From assembly GCA_035554635.1 (NCBI GenBank), contig DATMIB010000064.1, positions 1 through 22,379 on the forward strand: a stretch of DNA of 22,379 nt. Direction: 5' to 3'. The translations under genes and the position numbers were made by a program. Below, piece after piece: positions 1 to 8,589 of this stretch (positions within the stretch are counted from its first letter, which is position 1; every line of letters begins with the position of its first letter). Source of the stretch: RPQJ01 sp035554635 (lineage in GTDB: Bacteria > Pseudomonadota > Gammaproteobacteria > Steroidobacterales > Steroidobacteraceae). Under the pieces are notes generated by a model. It saw nothing but the letters and a program-made list of their open reading frames with translations. It did not search any database and was not told where the DNA came from.

Positions 1-2
1 GT

Positions 3-200
3 CAGCGCATCGCGCTCACCATGCGGCTCGACGACGTGCCGGGGACGCAACCCTCGCGCAACTCCGGCAGTGGAGGCGGTGGAAGCAGCGGCAGCGGCGG
101 ACAACGCGATCGCCGCCCGCAGCGCGATCAGCGTCCCGCAAATCGCGAGCCGCAACCCATGGGCGCGATGGCGGCGGCGTTCGCGAAGCTGAAAAGATAG
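3..200 (+). CDS. tex: Tex-like S1 RNA-binding protein, C-terminal end (partial)
   Basis: This is the last 65 codons of a gene that begins outside the window. The frame opens with a QRIALTMRL stretch, which is how the C-terminal S1 domain of Tex transcription accessory proteins ends. A Gly/Ser-rich linker and an Arg/Gln/Pro-rich stretch follow, and the gene ends in MGAMAAAFAKLKR and a TAG stop. Tex proteins are cytoplasmic nucleic-acid-binding factors with an S1 domain that influence transcription. The disordered linker before a conserved Ala/Lys-rich tail is common in proteobacterial Tex. Only the tail is visible, so the assignment rests on this short motif and could be wrong in detail. The NIPSNAP gene starts 35 bases downstream on the same strand. 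Confidence 0.72.
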   Translation, partial: QRIALTMRLDDVPGTQPSRNSGSGGGGSSGSGGQRDRRPQRDQRPANREPQPMGAMAAAFAKLKR

Positions 201-223
201 CGAGCAGTATTTTCACCCTCAAC

Positions 224-229
224 AGGGAG
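224..229 (+). promoter_or_regulatory. Ribosome binding site of the NIPSNAP gene
   Basis: AGGGAG lies 6 bases before the ATG at 236 and fixes that start. Confidence 0.7.
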
Positions 230-235
230 CCAGCC

Positions 236-874
236 ATGCTGTACGAAGTGAGAACGTACGATCTGAAAGCCCGTTCCCTCGCAGAAGTGGAGAAGCGATT
301 CGGCGAGGCGTACGAAAAGCGCAAGAAATACTCGGAGCTTGCCGCGTTCTGGCACACGGAGATCGGCCCGCTCAACCAGATCATTCACGTGTGGCCGTAC
401 AAGGACCTTGCGGAGCGCGAGAAAATCCGCGCGGCCGCGGTGAAAGACGGCGTGTGGCCGCCGGACATCAAGGAGTTCATCACCACTACGCGCTCGGACA
501 TCATGATGCCGTTCGACTTCTCGCCGCCGATCAAGCCCGGCAAGATGGGGCCGTTCTTCGAGATGCGGACCTACACGTATTGCTCGGGCGAGCTGCCCGT
601 CATCCGCAAGACGTGGGAGAGCGCGCTGCCGGTGCGGCTGCAGTTCGGCCCGGTGTGCGCCGTGTGGTATTCGGAGCTCGGCGCGCTCAACAAGTTCGTT
701 CACATCTGGCCGTACGAGTCGCTCAACCAGCGGATGGAAATCCGCGACAAGGCGCACGCGACCGGCATGTGGCCCGCGGGCAAGAAAGCGCAGAAGGAGG
801 GCGGGCGCGACTACAACCTGGTTCTGCAGGAAAACAAGATTCTCATGCCGTCGGCCTTCTCGCCGCTGCAATGA
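236..874 (+). CDS. NIPSNAP family protein
   Basis: This 212-residue protein is built from two tandem NIPSNAP domains of the dimeric alpha/beta-barrel fold. The first begins MLYEVRTYDL and contains the HVWPY motif near residue 50. The second begins at about residue 106 with FFEMRTYTY and repeats the pattern as HIWPYESL. The family is widespread in proteobacteria and has no settled biochemical role there; distant relatives in animals are mitochondrial proteins. There is no signal peptide or membrane segment, so a cytoplasmic location is expected. The start at 236 is supported by AGGGAG six bases upstream. It follows tex by 35 bases on the same strand and could be cotranscribed with it, with a hairpin about 70 bases beyond its stop. 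The family call is firm; the function is unknown. Confidence 0.9.
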   Translation: MLYEVRTYDLKARSLAEVEKRFGEAYEKRKKYSELAAFWHTEIGPLNQIIHVWPYKDLAEREKIRAAAVKDGVWPPDIKEFITTTRSDIMMPFDFSPPIKPGKMGPFFEMRTYTYCSGELPVIRKTWESALPVRLQFGPVCAVWYSELGALNKFVHIWPYESLNQRMEIRDKAHATGMWPAGKKAQKEGGRDYNLVLQENKILMPSAFSPLQ

Positions 875-946
875 AGCCGTGAGCGGCGAGCCGTAGGCCG
901 CGCGGCCGCCGCGGATATCCGTCACCCTGCGTCTCTCGGTCCCCAT

Positions 947-971
947 CGCGCAGCGGCCTCCCCGCTGCGCG
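947..971. terminator. Perfect 10-bp inverted repeat, possible terminator
   Basis: CGCGCAGCGG, a 5-base loop (CCTCC) and the exact reverse complement CCGCTGCGCG form a strong GC hairpin between the NIPSNAP stop and the start of the BrkB remnant. On the plus strand it is followed by CACATCTTTT, so the T run starts 5 bases after the stem instead of at once. It could end transcription from tex-NIPSNAP, but the displaced T run makes this uncertain. Confidence 0.45.
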
Positions 972-1019
972 CACATCTTTTGCTCAGATGCGGTTATCGC
1001 ATGTCATGGCGGGGCGCCC

Positions 1020-1457
1020 ATGAGTACCGGAAACGCGTGGAAGCTCGTCAAGCAGACGGTCACGGCGTGGAGCGACGATCACGCGTCCAGCATGGGCGCT
1101 GCCTTGTCCTACTACACGCTGTTTTCCATTGCGCCGCTGCTCCTGATCGTCATCGCCGTCGCGGGATTCTTCTTCGGCGACGCGGCGGCGCGCGGCGAGA
1201 TCATGGGGCAGCTACAGGGCCTGCTGGGCACGGATGGCGCGCGCGCCGTCGAGGCTCTGCTCAAGAGCGTGAACAAGCCGGCCCAGGGCATCATTGCGAC
1301 CGTCGCGGGGGTTGCCGCGCTGCTGATCGGCGCCACCGGCGTGTTCGGCGAGCTGCAGAACGACCTCGACCGCATCTGGCGCGCGCCGGTGACCTCGCAG
1401 TCCAGCGGCATCATGAGCCTGCTGCGTACTCGGCTGCTGTCTTTCGGCCTGGTCCCC
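1020..1457 (+). pseudogene. Truncated YihY/BrkB family membrane protein
   Basis: The frame from ATG 1020 gives a typical N-terminal half of the YihY/virulence factor BrkB family. It has a WKLVKQTV start, the signature GAALSYYTLFSIAPLL with its first membrane helix (about residues 27-55), the ATGVFGELQNDLDRIW motif (about residues 107-122) and LLRTRLLSFGLV (about residues 137-148). Full family members have about 280-320 residues and five or six helices. Here similarity stops at about position 1455. The rest of the frame (to a stop at 1760) is Arg/His-rich and reads as the antisense of another gene. The missing half, including all later helices, is not found downstream. The product is almost certainly non-functional. 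The cause looks like a deletion or inversion, since no simple frameshift would explain it. Confidence 0.78.
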
Positions 1458-1583
1458 GGTGTATTCCTCGAAGTAGCGCTTCATCATCGCCAGGCACCGC
1501 GTGATCTCGGTGACCGTTTCGGCCGCGACGTCATCGCCTGCCTTGCGCAGTCGTTCGATCAGGTCGACGGGTGCCGTGTCCAT
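1457..1583 (-). pseudogene. 5' fragment of an unidentified gene, opposite to the BrkB remnant
   Basis: On the minus strand an ATG at 1583 has GGAGAG about 5 bases upstream. It begins a protein-like stretch (MDTAPVDLIERLRKAGDD, then a helical Glu/Thr/Arg-rich segment ending near MKRYFEEYTG) that runs to the junction with the BrkB remnant at about 1457. Beyond that, the frame stays open only as antisense of BrkB (to 1212) and becomes low-quality sequence. I do not recognise the family. The segment is soluble, amphipathic and about 42 residues long before the junction. The true gene probably lost its 3' end in the event that destroyed brkB. Confidence 0.4.
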
Positions 1584-1802
1584 GCCACTCTCCGCTGGGG
1601 ATGCAGGCCGAGGCCGAAGCTTCGGCGCCGGGCCGGCGCGCGTCCGTCAGTGGCGCACCCAGCGCGGCGAAAGCGTCGGCGATGCCGTACGTCAGCGGGT
1701 GCCTTCTCGACACTGATCTTCAAGTGGGCCTTGATGACCCCCACTATAGAGTGGGTGTGAGCAACCCGTGGCTGACAGGTTTTCTTTATTATTGGCCCGC
1801 GC
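1584..1802. other. Junction-flanking DNA without a confident gene
   Basis: This stretch lies upstream of the minus-strand fragment at 1583 and before the end of the EamA gene. On the minus strand a GTG-started frame of about 60 codons (1713 to 1531) overlaps the fragment start, but I cannot assign it. A near-palindrome, CCACTATAGAGTGG, sits at 1741-1754, and an AT-rich run (TTTTCTTTATTATT) at about 1780-1793 contrasts with the GC-rich surroundings. The composition suggests imported or rearranged DNA. I see no transposase or clear insertion-sequence ends. Confidence 0.35.
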
Positions 1803-2645
1803 TCAGGCGGTCGCGGGCTGTCGGGCGCGGCGCTCGCGCGCGATCACGTAGAGCCCCGCGCTGATCACGACCGCGCCGCCGACCAGGGTCACTGCGCTCG
1901 GCCAGACGCTCCAGATCGCGATGTCCAGACCGGCGCCCCAGACCAGGGCCGTGTACTCGAACGGCGTCACGACCGCGGCAGGCGCGACCCGAAACGCGAC
2001 GGTCATCAGGTACTGCGCAAGCGCCCCGCACACACCGACTCCGGCCATCAACGGCAGGTGCGCCGCCTGCAGTGGATGCCAATCAGGGATGGCCAGCAGC
2101 CCGGCGCCGACCGCGAGCGTCACGGTGAACCAGAACACCATGCTTTCGTTGGTGTCGGTCCGCGCGAGCAGTCGCAGCGTGACGACCGATATCGTGTACA
2201 TGGCCGTGGCCAGCACGGCCCAGAGCGCGCCGGCCGTGATCCAGCCGCCCGCCCCCGGCTTGAGCATCAGCAGGACGCCGGCGAGCCCGACCGCGATGGC
2301 ACCCCACTGGGCGCCGGCGACCTTCTCGCCGAGCACCGGGCCCGACAGGCCGGCGACCAGCAGCGGGGCGCACATGAAGATGGCGTAAGTCGAGGCGAGC
2401 GAGGACTCGCGCACCGCGAGCACGAACGCCGACAGCATGACGATCGAAAGCACCGCACGCACCACGTGCAGCTTGACGTTGACCGGCCGGATCCGCGCCA
2501 GCCGCCCGCGCGCGACGATGGTGCCGAGCACGAACGGCAGCGCCGCCGCACCACGGACGAAGGCCACCTGCAGCGGCGCGTAATGGGCAGCGAGCAGCTT
2601 GAGCATCGAGTCCATGACCGAGAAGACGGCCACGGCCACGACCAT
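1803..2645 (-). CDS. EamA/DMT-superfamily transporter
   Basis: This integral inner-membrane protein has two EamA repeats, each with about five hydrophobic helices, and ends in a short basic tail (RERRARQ). Family landmarks are the FVRGAAALPF segment near residue 30 and a PLLVAGLSGPVLGEKV segment near residues 93-110. The substrate cannot be predicted; relatives export or import varied small metabolites. The ATG at 2645 falls inside the first helix. In-frame codons upstream keep a plausible N-terminus (TGSLTQEHRVRGILA), so translation may really begin at CTG 2693, which overlaps the rho stop, giving about 296 residues. No ATG or GTG is available there. The gene follows rho on the same strand and may be cotranscribed with it. 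Confidence 0.85.
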   Translation of the reverse strand: MVVAVAVFSVMDSMLKLLAAHYAPLQVAFVRGAAALPFVLGTIVARGRLARIRPVNVKLHVVRAVLSIVMLSAFVLAVRESSLASTYAIFMCAPLLVAGLSGPVLGEKVAGAQWGAIAVGLAGVLLMLKPGAGGWITAGALWAVLATAMYTISVVTLRLLARTDTNESMVFWFTVTLAVGAGLLAIPDWHPLQAAHLPLMAGVGVCGALAQYLMTVAFRVAPAAVVTPFEYTALVWGAGLDIAIWSVWPSAVTLVGGAVVISAGLYVIARERRARQPATA

Positions 2646-2689
2646 CGCCAGGATGCCCCTGACGCGGTGCTCCTGCGTGAGGCTCCCCG

Positions 2690-4119
<1,430 letters not shown>

Positions 4120-4123
<4 letters not shown>

Positions 4124-4446
4124 AGCTTGCTGTCCAGAAAAGCCGCGACGTCGGCCTTGCGGACCGCGCCGATCTTCTGGCCTTCGGCCTGGCCGTTCTT
4201 GAACAGGATCAGCGTCGGGATGCCGCGGACGTTGAACTTCATTGGAGTTTTGGGGTTCTCGTCCACGTTCATCTTCGCGACGAGGACCTTCCCCGCGTAC
4301 TCCGCCGCTATCTGGTCCAGTATCGGTGCGATCATCTTGCATGGTCCGCACCACTCAGCCCAGAAGTCCAGAAGGACGGGAACATTCGACTTGAGCACGT
4401 CCTGCTCGAAACTCGAGTCGGAGACGTGGACGATCTGCTGACTCAC
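4120..4446 (-). CDS. trxA: Thioredoxin
   Basis: This is a classic 108-residue cytoplasmic thioredoxin, a dithiol reductant for ribonucleotide reductase, methionine sulfoxide reductases and other targets. The active site WCGPC lies at residues 32-36, with Cys33 and Cys36 as the redox pair. The buried Asp precedes it in LLDFWAEW, and the cis-proline is Pro77 in RGIPTL. The length matches E. coli TrxA (109 residues). Translation starts at GTG 4446, which has a strong GGAGGT eight bases upstream (4460-4455). The stop overlaps the likely GTG start of rho as GTGA, implying translational coupling. The trxA-rho order with rhlB divergent is the same as in E. coli. Confidence 0.98.
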
Positions 4447-4766
4447 CAGACAGTACCTCCGCTGGCGTAAGGAATTGGTTCAACACGGGTGGTGACTTCG
4501 CTCGGAAGATGGTGGGTGCGTCCCCGGGGAGCGGGATGACGGCGGGATCCGCGTAGTGCAAACTATCGGGATTGCTGGACGGTGAATGGGGTTCGAAAGG
4601 AATTCCGTTGCTGGCGCCGGATCGCCTGCCTTCTCGTCGAAGGGGGGACCGGGGAAGCCCGATCGGCCGGCGAACTCATGCGGCGGGAGCGGATTGATCC
4701 GCGATTCGTGGTATTTGAACCCGCTTTCCTGCAATTTGCAAGGCCGTCCAGCCGCTTTCGGGACCG
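4447..4766. promoter_or_regulatory. Divergent control region between trxA-rho and rhlB
   Basis: This 320-base gap separates two divergently read genes and must hold promoters for both. It includes the trxA ribosome site. I could not find a -35/-10 pair good enough to name on either strand. The open frames crossing it (for example minus 4779-4480) look like chance products of the high GC. No riboswitch or leader-peptide pattern was recognised. Confidence 0.5.
4455..4460 (-). promoter_or_regulatory. Ribosome binding site of trxA
   Basis: GGAGGT on the minus strand, 8 bases before the GTG at 4446, supports this non-ATG start. Confidence 0.8.
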
Positions 4767-6371
4767 ATGTCAGACACACACCTCAGCGAAGTTTCCTTCA
4801 CCCAGCTGCACCTGCCTGAGCCGCTCGCACGCGGCATCGCCGATGCAGGATTCGAACGCTGCACGCCGATCCAGGCGCAGACGTTGCCACGCGCCCTCGC
4901 CGGCTTCGACATTGCCGGCCAGGCCCAGACGGGCACCGGCAAGACCGCCGCGTTCCTGGTCGCCATGTACTCGCGGCTGCTCCGGTCGGACCCGCCGCCC
5001 GACCGCCAGGCCAACCACCCGCGCGCAATCATCATCGCACCCACGCGCGAGCTCGCGGTGCAGATCCACAAGGACGCCGAAATCCTCGGCCAGTACACCG
5101 GGCTCACGCTCGGCCTCGCCTTCGGCGGCGTCGACTACGACAAGCAGCGGCGGATCCTCGAGCAGGGCGTCGACGTGCTGATCGGCACGCCCGGCCGCCT
5201 GATCGACTTCTACAAGCAGCGCGTGTTCGACCTGCGCTCGATCCAGGTGGTGGTGCTCGACGAAGCCGATCGCATGTTCGACCTGGGCTTCATCGCCGAC
5301 ATCCGCTACATCATGCGGCGGCTGCCGCCGCCCGACCAGCGGCTGAACCTGCTGTTCTCGGCGACGCTCGCGCAGCGCGTGCTCGAACTCGCGTTCGAGC
5401 ACATGAACGACCCGGAACTCACGCGCATCGAGCCCGACAAGATGACCGTCGACCGCGTCCGGCAGGTCATCTACTACCCGTCGATGGACGAAAAGCCGCG
5501 GCTGCTGGTGGGATTGCTCCGGCAGATGGATCCGCACCGCACGATGGTCTTCGTCAACACCCGGCGCGGGGCCGACGAGCTCGAGTCGCTGCTCAAGGCG
5601 AACGGCTTCCACGCCGAGGCGATCTCGGGCGACGTGCCGCAGAACAAGCGCCTGCGCATGATCCGCGACTTCCTGAGCGGCGACCTCGCGATCCTGATCG
5701 GCACCGACGTCGCCTCGCGCGGCCTGCACATCCCCGACGTGAGCCACGTCTTCAACTACGACCTGCCGCAGGACCCGGCTGATTACGTGCACCGGATCGG
5801 CCGCACCGCGCGCGCGGGCGCCGAGGGCGACGCGATCAGCTTCGGCTGCGAGGACTACGTGCAGTCGCTGCCGGACATCGAGGACTACATCGCACGCAAG
5901 CTGCCGGTTGCGAGCGTCGACCAGCAGTTGCTCGCCGAAATCACGGTGCCACGGCACGAGCGACGCCGCCACGGCGGTCCGGGCGGTGGCCCGCGGCACG
6001 GCGGCGGCGGCGACCGCCGCGGTGGTCGCGGCGGCGGCTCCCGCGGGAGCCGTGACGGCGGCGACGGTCGCCGCGAGGGACGCGGGCCGCGGCGTGAACG
6101 CGCGCCGGCCGCAGCGACCGCTGCCCAGCCACGCCAGGGCGACACGGCCGCGGGCACCCCGAACGACTCGGCGGGCACGCGGCAGCCGGTCGTCGAACCG
6201 GGCGCGGGCACAACCCCGGCCACGACGACGGGCGGTGGTGGGCCCGCCGGCGACGCGCAGAAAAAGCGCCGGCGACGCCGCGGCGGGCGTGGTCGGTCGG
6301 GCGGCCAGCCCCAGGCCGAAGGCGCGTCGTCCGAGGCCGCGGATCAGGGCGCCTCGACACCCGAGAGCTGA
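4767..6371 (+). CDS. rhlB: DEAD-box RNA helicase RhlB-like, with long RG-rich tail
   Basis: This ATP-dependent RNA helicase is the RhlB type, which in E. coli works with RNase E and PNPase in the degradosome. The 534-residue protein shows the Q motif FERCTPIQAQTL near residues 29-40, motif I AQTGTGKT (53-60), PTREL (92-96), TPGR (141-144), DEAD (165-168), SAT (198-200), and the C-terminal helicase motifs FVNTRRG, TDVASRG and HRIGRTARAG. The core ends near residue 390. The last 140 or so residues are a disordered Gly/Arg/Ala-rich tail with RGG-like clusters, ending in an acidic Glu/Ser segment. E. coli RhlB has 421 residues, so the tail is long. Placement divergent from trxA-rho supports rhlB over other DEAD-box paralogs. 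The stop lies inside the convergent nucleotidase gene (28-base overlap). Confidence 0.93.
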   Translation: MSDTHLSEVSFTQLHLPEPLARGIADAGFERCTPIQAQTLPRALAGFDIAGQAQTGTGKTAAFLVAMYSRLLRSDPPPDRQANHPRAIIIAPTRELAVQIHKDAEILGQYTGLTLGLAFGGVDYDKQRRILEQGVDVLIGTPGRLIDFYKQRVFDLRSIQVVVLDEADRMFDLGFIADIRYIMRRLPPPDQRLNLLFSATLAQRVLELAFEHMNDPELTRIEPDKMTVDRVRQVIYYPSMDEKPRLLVGLLRQMDPHRTMVFVNTRRGADELESLLKANGFHAEAISGDVPQNKRLRMIRDFLSGDLAILIGTDVASRGLHIPDVSHVFNYDLPQDPADYVHRIGRTARAGAEGDAISFGCEDYVQSLPDIEDYIARKLPVASVDQQLLAEITVPRHERRRHGGPGGGPRHGGGGDRRGGRGGGSRGSRDGGDGRREGRGPRRERAPAAATAAQPRQGDTAAGTPNDSAGTRQPVVEPGAGTTPATTTGGGGPAGDAQKKRRRRRGGRGRSGGQPQAEGASSEAADQGASTPES

Positions 6372-7033
6372 GCCCGCAGCGATCCGCCGAGGTCGGCGAG
6401 CCGCATGACACCCGGGACGCCCGCGACGGCCGGATGCGGCGGCCGCGTCGAATCGGGTCGCAGCACCTGGTAGATCCAGGCGACGCCAGCCGCGAGTGCG
6501 GCCTCGAGCACGACCGCGCTGTCGTCGGCGAACAGCGTGCGCCGGACGTCGACGGCGTGGGCCCGCTCGAGCGCGGGCCAGAACCCCGCATGTTCCTTCG
6601 GCACGCCGAGCGCGTGCGAGGAGACCAGCTCGTCGAAATGCCGCGCGAGCCGCGAGTACTGGTTCTTCACCGCGAGGCTGATCGGGTGCGCGTTGGTCGT
6701 GAGCAGCACGCGCTTGCCGCTCGCGCGCAGCAGGTCGAGGAATTCGTCCGCGCCGTCGAGGTACCGGATTTCGTCGCGCAGCTCGTGCTTGAGCGCCGGG
6801 ATGTCGAAGTCGAGCTGCTCGCTCCAATGGTCGACGCAGTAGTACTCGAGCGTGCCACGCGTCGAATCGAAGCGCCGCTTGAGCAGCTCCAGCGCCTGCC
6901 CGTGCTCCATGCCGTGACGCTCGCCCCAGCGTCGCGGCAGTTCCTCGAGCCAAAGCCGGTTGTCGAAACGGTGGTCGAGCACCGTGCCGTCCATGTCGAG
7001 GCAGACGGTGTCGATCTGGCGCCAGTCGGGCAT
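6344..7033 (-). CDS. yrfG: HAD-family GMP/IMP nucleotidase (YrfG type)
   Basis: This 229-residue haloacid-dehalogenase-fold phosphatase resembles E. coli YrfG, which dephosphorylates GMP and IMP. Motif I is CLDMDGTVLD with nucleophile Asp13 and acid/base Asp15. Motif II lies in RVLLTTNAHP, the catalytic Lys in GVPKEHAGFW and motif III in TLFADDSAVVL. The cap-region signature YYCVDHWSEQL matches the YrfG subfamily. The start is uncertain: ATG 7033 gives MPDWRQID just before the first strand, while ATG 7066 adds 11 residues, and neither has a clear ribosome site. The frame remains open far upstream only because of high GC. It converges on rhlB and overlaps its last 28 bases. It is divergent from cysQ across about 108 bases. 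Confidence 0.9.
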   Translation of the reverse strand: MPDWRQIDTVCLDMDGTVLDHRFDNRLWLEELPRRWGERHGMEHGQALELLKRRFDSTRGTLEYYCVDHWSEQLDFDIPALKHELRDEIRYLDGADEFLDLLRASGKRVLLTTNAHPISLAVKNQYSRLARHFDELVSSHALGVPKEHAGFWPALERAHAVDVRRTLFADDSAVVLEAALAAGVAWIYQVLRPDSTRPPHPAVAGVPGVMRLADLGGSLRAQLSGVEAP

Positions 7034-7108
7034 TGGCGCAGGGCTCGAGCAGGCGTGCGCTGTCATGGCTGTCGGTGGTCGTGTCGCTGCGGCGCCGGGC
7101 GGGGCCGG

Positions 7109-7135
7109 TATCATACGGCGCAGCGCCCCGGGGAG
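7109..7135 (+). promoter_or_regulatory. Possible -10 element and ribosome site of cysQ
   Basis: TATCAT at 7109-7114 resembles a -10 box in the short gap between yrfG and cysQ, without a convincing -35 partner. GGGGAG at 7130-7135 lies 6 bases before the TTG at 7142 and is a good ribosome site that decides that unusual start. Confidence 0.45.
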
Positions 7136-7141
7136 AACCGC

Positions 7142-7957
7142 TTGAACGCTGCCGCCGCCGATCACGAACTCGCCACGTTGCTGTCCGAAGTCCGCACGCT
7201 CGTCGCCGATGCCGGTCGCGCCATCCTCGAGGTGTACGGCGGCGCGCACGAAGTGGAATACAAGGCCGACGACTCGCCGATCACGCGTGCCGACCGGGCC
7301 GCGCACGAAATCCTCGCCAGCGGCCTGCGGCGGCTCACACCCGACATTCCTGTGCTGTCGGAGGAATCGGCCGCGGAGCACGCGGTCGAAGTGCGCCGGC
7401 ACTGGCGCGAACTCTGGCTCGTCGACCCCCTCGACGGCACCAAGGAGTTCATCGGCCGCAACGGCGAGTTCACGGTCAATGTCGCGCTGATCCGCGACCA
7501 GGTGCCGGTGCTGGGTGTCGTCGCCGCGCCGGTGCTCGGCCTCGTCTACGGCGGCGCACAGGGTCTCGGGGCGTTCGTCGCCCACGCCGGCGGTTCCGAC
7601 CGTCCGATACGCACGCGCGTACCCGCGGCGAACCCGCTCGTGGTCGTCGGCAGTCGCTCGCACCGCGGAGATTCGCTCGACGGCCTGCTCGCGCGGCTCG
7701 GCCCGCACGAATTGCGGCCGATGGGCAGCTCGCTCAAGTTCTGCCTGGTCGCCGAAGGCAGCGCCGACTTCTACCCGCGTCTCGGCCCCACCTCGGAATG
7801 GGACACGGCGGCCGCACAGGCCGTGGTCGAGGCCGCCGGCGGCCGCGTCGTCACGCTGGACGGAGCGCCGCTGCGCTACAACGCGCGTGACACGCTGCTC
7901 AACCCGCATTTCCTCGCTTACGGCGACCCGGGCCGCGACTGGCAACGGTTCGCCTGA
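7142..7957 (+). CDS. cysQ: 3'(2'),5'-bisphosphate nucleotidase CysQ
   Basis: CysQ hydrolyses 3'-phosphoadenosine 5'-phosphate (PAP) and possibly PAPS. It recycles the by-product of sulfate assimilation and sulfotransfer. The protein belongs to the Mg-dependent, Li-sensitive inositol-phosphatase superfamily. Metal-binding motifs are the LSEESA segment with Glu74-Glu75, DPLDGTKEF (residues 95-103) and WDTAAAQAVVEAAGG (from residue 220). GSSLKFCLVAEG near residue 196 is typical of CysQ. Starting at TTG 7142, which has GGGGAG six bases upstream, gives 271 residues, close to the family size. The long open frame upstream is not coding. It heads a rightward run in which the DUF3301 gene begins 15 bases after its stop. 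Confidence 0.93.
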   Translation: MNAAAADHELATLLSEVRTLVADAGRAILEVYGGAHEVEYKADDSPITRADRAAHEILASGLRRLTPDIPVLSEESAAEHAVEVRRHWRELWLVDPLDGTKEFIGRNGEFTVNVALIRDQVPVLGVVAAPVLGLVYGGAQGLGAFVAHAGGSDRPIRTRVPAANPLVVVGSRSHRGDSLDGLLARLGPHELRPMGSSLKFCLVAEGSADFYPRLGPTSEWDTAAAQAVVEAAGGRVVTLDGAPLRYNARDTLLNPHFLAYGDPGRDWQRFA

Positions 7958-7972
7958 TCGACGGGCCCGGCG

Positions 7973-8278
7973 GTGGAACTTTCGTGGGGCTTGCTGCTGC
8001 TCACGGGCCTCTTCGGCGCGTGCGCGATGTTCTGGCACGACACGCTCGGCGCGCGCGACCTCGCCAATGCGGTCGCACGCGAAACCTGCGAGTCGACCGG
8101 CGCGGCACTGCTGCACGGGACCGTCTCGTTCCAGGCGCTCCGGGTCGTACGCGGCGACGACGGACGGCCGTCGTTCGAGCGCACCTACGTCTTCGATTAC
8201 ACGCACGACGGGGAGACGGTCCGCCAGGGCTTCATCGTCGTCCGCGGTCGACGGGTCGACAGCGTCGGGCTGCAGTAA
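7973..8278 (+). CDS. DUF3301 domain protein
   Basis: This 101-residue protein has one N-terminal hydrophobic segment (about residues 4-20, LSWGLLLLTGLFGACAMFW), so it is probably anchored in the inner membrane. The remainder follows the DUF3301 pattern: ARDLANAVARETCESTG, a GTVSFQALRVVR strand and an RTYVFDYTHDGETVRQGF strand. The family is found mainly in gammaproteobacteria, has about 100 residues and no known function. The GTG start at 7973 lies 15 bases after cysQ, suggesting cotranscription; a ribosome site is not obvious. The stop at 8276-8278 is followed by a 76-base gap. Confidence 0.85.
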   Translation: MELSWGLLLLTGLFGACAMFWHDTLGARDLANAVARETCESTGAALLHGTVSFQALRVVRGDDGRPSFERTYVFDYTHDGETVRQGFIVVRGRRVDSVGLQ

Positions 8279-8354
8279 CGTTTGCCTATCCCCTTTTGGC
8301 GGTCCGGGGGCTAAAGTAAGGCCTTTCTCCCCGGGCCCGCCCCTGATCGCTGCA

Positions 8355-8579
8355 ATGTCAGAGACCAAGGACAACGTCGACACCGAGACGTTCCAGCACC
8401 TGCAGCGACTGCGCATCCTGCGCATCGAGCATCGGGACCTCGACGACGTCATCCACCGGCTGCAGCTCGACCTCTACGTCGACCAGGTGCAACTGCGCCG
8501 GCTCAAGAAGCGCAAGCTGCTGCTGAAGGACCAGATTTCGCGTCTCGAGAGCCAGCTGATCCCGGACCTGAACGCCTAG
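8355..8579 (+). CDS. DUF465 (YdcH-like) small coiled-coil protein
   Basis: This 74-residue, strongly helical and charged protein has the DUF465 pattern: an RLRILRIEHRDLDDVI helix, then a Leu-rich VQLRRLKKRKLLLKDQISRL helix that should form a coiled coil. The family includes E. coli YdcH and is abundant in proteobacteria, with no firm function. No signal or membrane segment is present. ATG 8355 is the natural start since the homologous region begins soon after; the ribosome site is weak. The mscS gene begins 10 bases after its stop, so the two are probably cotranscribed. SlyX-like proteins are similar in size and composition, but the EHRDLDD pattern favours DUF465. Confidence 0.85.
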   Translation: MSETKDNVDTETFQHLQRLRILRIEHRDLDDVIHRLQLDLYVDQVQLRRLKKRKLLLKDQISRLESQLIPDLNA

Positions 8580-8589
8580 GCGGCGCTGG

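Noticed and set aside
4124..4354. Longer Rho start at ATG 4354
   Set aside because: It would overlap almost all of trxA in another frame, and that part reads as low-complexity Arg/Asp/Gly sequence.
4480..4779. Possible 99-codon gene in the trxA-rhlB gap
   Set aside because: Composition is Pro/Ser/Arg-rich with no motif, and it spans the divergent promoter region.
4770..6953. Minus-strand open frame of 727 codons
   Set aside because: It is antisense to rhlB and a wrong frame of yrfG; no recognisable motifs.
6434..7141. Longer upstream start for CysQ
   Set aside because: This part is antisense of yrfG. CysQ similarity begins just after TTG 7142, which has a proper ribosome site.
8312..8338. 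Possible sigma-28-like promoter (TAAAGTAA) before the DUF465 gene
   Set aside because: The second half does not match GCCGATAA at the needed spacing and the genes are not flagellar.
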